5,497 nt of DNA from Candidatus Egerieicola pullicola (GTDB lineage: Bacteria; Bacillota; Clostridia; Oscillospirales; Ruminococcaceae). The position numbers and the translations under genes were made by a program. Shown in pieces: positions 4,999 to 5,497 of the stretch (position 1 is the stretch's first letter; each line of letters opens with the position of its first letter). The stretch is taken from contig DVGY01000107.1 in assembly GCA_018712465.1 (NCBI GenBank), forward strand, positions 1-5,497. The letters are read 5' to 3'. A model generated the notes under the pieces. That model was not told where the DNA came from. It saw only the letters and a list, made by a program, of their open reading frames with translations, and did no database searches.

Positions 4999-5003
4999 CC
5001 TCC
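4999..5003 (-). promoter_or_regulatory. Ribosome binding site that sets the flavodoxin-like start
   Basis: GGAGG on the minus strand is 9 nt before ATG 4989-4987 and directly abuts the in-frame ATG at 4998-4996, which is therefore an unlikely start. Confidence 0.75.
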
Positions 5004-5015
5004 AATTTTAGTCCT

Positions 5016-5033
5016 GCTTTGTAGGCACAAAGC
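5016..5033 (-). other. Leader hairpin upstream of the flavodoxin-like gene
   Basis: GCTTTGT and ACAAAGC form a perfect 7-bp stem with loop GCCT in the 5' untranslated region, ending 12 nt before the GGAGG site. No T-run follows on the minus strand. Being close to the predicted 5' end, it may protect the mRNA. Confidence 0.5.
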
Positions 5034-5045
5034 ATTGATGTAATT

Positions 5046-5074
5046 AGTTTACCACAAAATTCAGAAAAAAGCCA
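5046..5074 (-). promoter_or_regulatory. Probable promoter of the flavodoxin-like gene
   Basis: Minus strand -10 TAAACT (5051-5046), preceded by TGG (extended -10). The -35 position after a 17-bp spacer is poor (TGGCTT, 5074-5069), so the call rests on the extended -10 and its location about 57 nt before the start codon. Confidence 0.5.
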
Positions 5075-5256
5075 TAGTATTTTGGCCATTTTTTCTATTT
5101 TAACAAAAATTTTTCCGGCATTGTGGTTTTACAAAGGAAAAGTTTCTGTATAATTCTAACTCATAGAAGATGAAACCTTTATGGAAAGACAAATCAAATT
5201 GCGGCAGATAGGACAGCGCAAGTCTCAAAACAGAGTTCCACCGATTTTTGCACAGC
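5075..5256. other. Intergenic stretch without a recognisable gene
   Basis: AT-rich non-coding stretch with no protein I can support on either strand. It contains a plus-strand TATAAT (5149-5154) with TTTACA (5128-5133) 15 bp upstream, and a 13-codon ATG frame without a clear ribosome binding site. Nothing recognisable as an RNA gene or operator was found. Confidence 0.45.
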
Positions 5257-5285
5257 AAAATGGCGGCCATATTACCTGGCCGCCA
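5257..5285 (-). terminator. Probable intrinsic terminator of the release-factor gene
   Basis: Reading leftward, TGGCGGCCA (5285-5277) and TGGCCGCCA (5269-5261) form a perfect 9-bp GC-rich stem with loop GGTAATA, followed by only four T (5260-5257). It lies 34 nt after the prfC stop. The short T-run lowers confidence in efficiency. Confidence 0.65.
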
Positions 5286-5319
5286 AGGTGGGACTGGATT
5301 GATCAACTGCGCCGGCCAA

Positions 5320-5497
5320 TCACATACCCTTGCCAAATTCACTGAGCTGCAAGTCTTTGTTATGATCCAGAGCCCAATCAATGCCCCAGGAGCTGGTAAA
5401 CAGTAACAGCGGTCGGCCCCGAAGATCCTGGACTCGGCGGGTGTCGCTGGTGAGGTCCAGGGCTTTCACGTCGATGTCCTGGTTTTCAATCCAGCGC
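5320..5497 (-). CDS. prfC: Probable peptide chain release factor 3, C-terminal 58 residues (partial)
   Basis: The 3' end of a gene that enters from the right edge. The visible protein begins RWIENQDIDV and ends LQLSEFGKGM. It contains TSDTRRVQDLRGRPLLLFTSSWGIDWALDHN, which fits the end of bacterial RF3: an RW near the start of domain III, then a D-x-x-G-x-P-(L/V)-L-L-F-x-x-x-W-x-(I/L)-x-x-A strand-helix pattern and a final acidic turn. RF3 is a translational GTPase that recycles RF1/RF2 from the ribosome after peptide release. The GTP-binding domain lies outside the window, so the name rests on the C-terminal pattern recalled from relatives. The gene ends with TGA and a hairpin terminator just downstream. 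A different translational GTPase is possible but less likely. Confidence 0.72.
   Translation of the reverse strand, partial: RWIENQDIDVKALDLTSDTRRVQDLRGRPLLLFTSSWGIDWALDHNKDLQLSEFGKGM

Noticed and set aside
5170..5211. 13-codon ATG frame downstream of the plus-strand TATAAT
   Set aside because: It has only a weak purine stretch as ribosome binding site and no recognisable peptide; too short to support.
5100..5381. Minus-strand open frame across the prfC 3' end and terminator
   Set aside because: It overlaps the probable prfC end in another frame, crosses the terminator hairpin, and its protein shows no recognisable motif.
1..5497. CRISPR array, insertion sequence, prophage or new defence system
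   Set aside because: There are no regularly spaced repeats, no transposase or integrase, no terminal inverted repeats, and the genes are recognisable core functions with matching terminators and promoters.

Overview
The window looks like chromosomal housekeeping DNA from a Gram-positive anaerobe of the Clostridia, probably near the Oscillospiraceae/Ruminococcaceae. The evidence is a DnaD primosome gene overlapping a helicase-loader gene, strong GGAGG-type ribosome binding sites, extended -10 (TGn) promoters, a DHHW-family lipoprotein, and a NiCo (czcD) riboswitch ahead of a cation diffusion facilitator. The assignment rests on gene content and remembered family sequences, not on a database search.

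Layout. Positions 1-1099 (minus) carry a DnaD-type primosome protein, followed with a 4-base GTGA overlap by the first 58 codons of a probable DnaC/DnaI-type helicase loader. A 252-base gap (1100-1351) holds two back-to-back promoters, one driving dnaD leftward and one driving nth rightward, with -35 boxes 5 bp apart. It also holds a roughly 150-nt nth leader with an imperfect direct repeat and competing hairpins. Endonuclease III (nth, 1352-2029, plus) converges on a DHHW-family lipoprotein gene (2091-3164, minus), and one hairpin with T-runs on both sides can terminate both.

The gap 3165-3575 holds the lipoprotein promoter (minus). It then carries a plus-strand regulatory unit: an extended -10 promoter, a four-way-junction NiCo riboswitch, and an overlapping intrinsic terminator. 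Downstream is a CDF metal exporter (3576-4496, plus). The terminator hairpin uses the 3' strands of riboswitch helices P4 and P1, so metal binding should switch the gene on. The exporter carries Asn in place of the usual TM5 His of the transport site. A second bidirectional terminator separates it from a small flavodoxin-fold protein (4564-4989, minus) with a degenerate FMN-phosphate loop. The gap 4990-5319 holds that gene's promoter, a leader hairpin, and the terminator of the last gene. That gene is the C-terminal end of a probable peptide chain release factor 3 (prfC, 5320-5497, minus).

How the parts work together. The window is a set of independent transcription units: replication restart/initiation, base-excision repair, a cell-envelope lipoprotein, metal efflux, a putative redox-fold protein, and translation termination. 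The only clear regulatory circuit is riboswitch plus terminator plus exporter. I see no mobile element, CRISPR array, tRNA, rRNA or new multi-gene system. The points most worth following are the riboswitch/CDF pairing with its unusual transport site, the nth leader, and the flavodoxin-like protein lacking a normal FMN loop.
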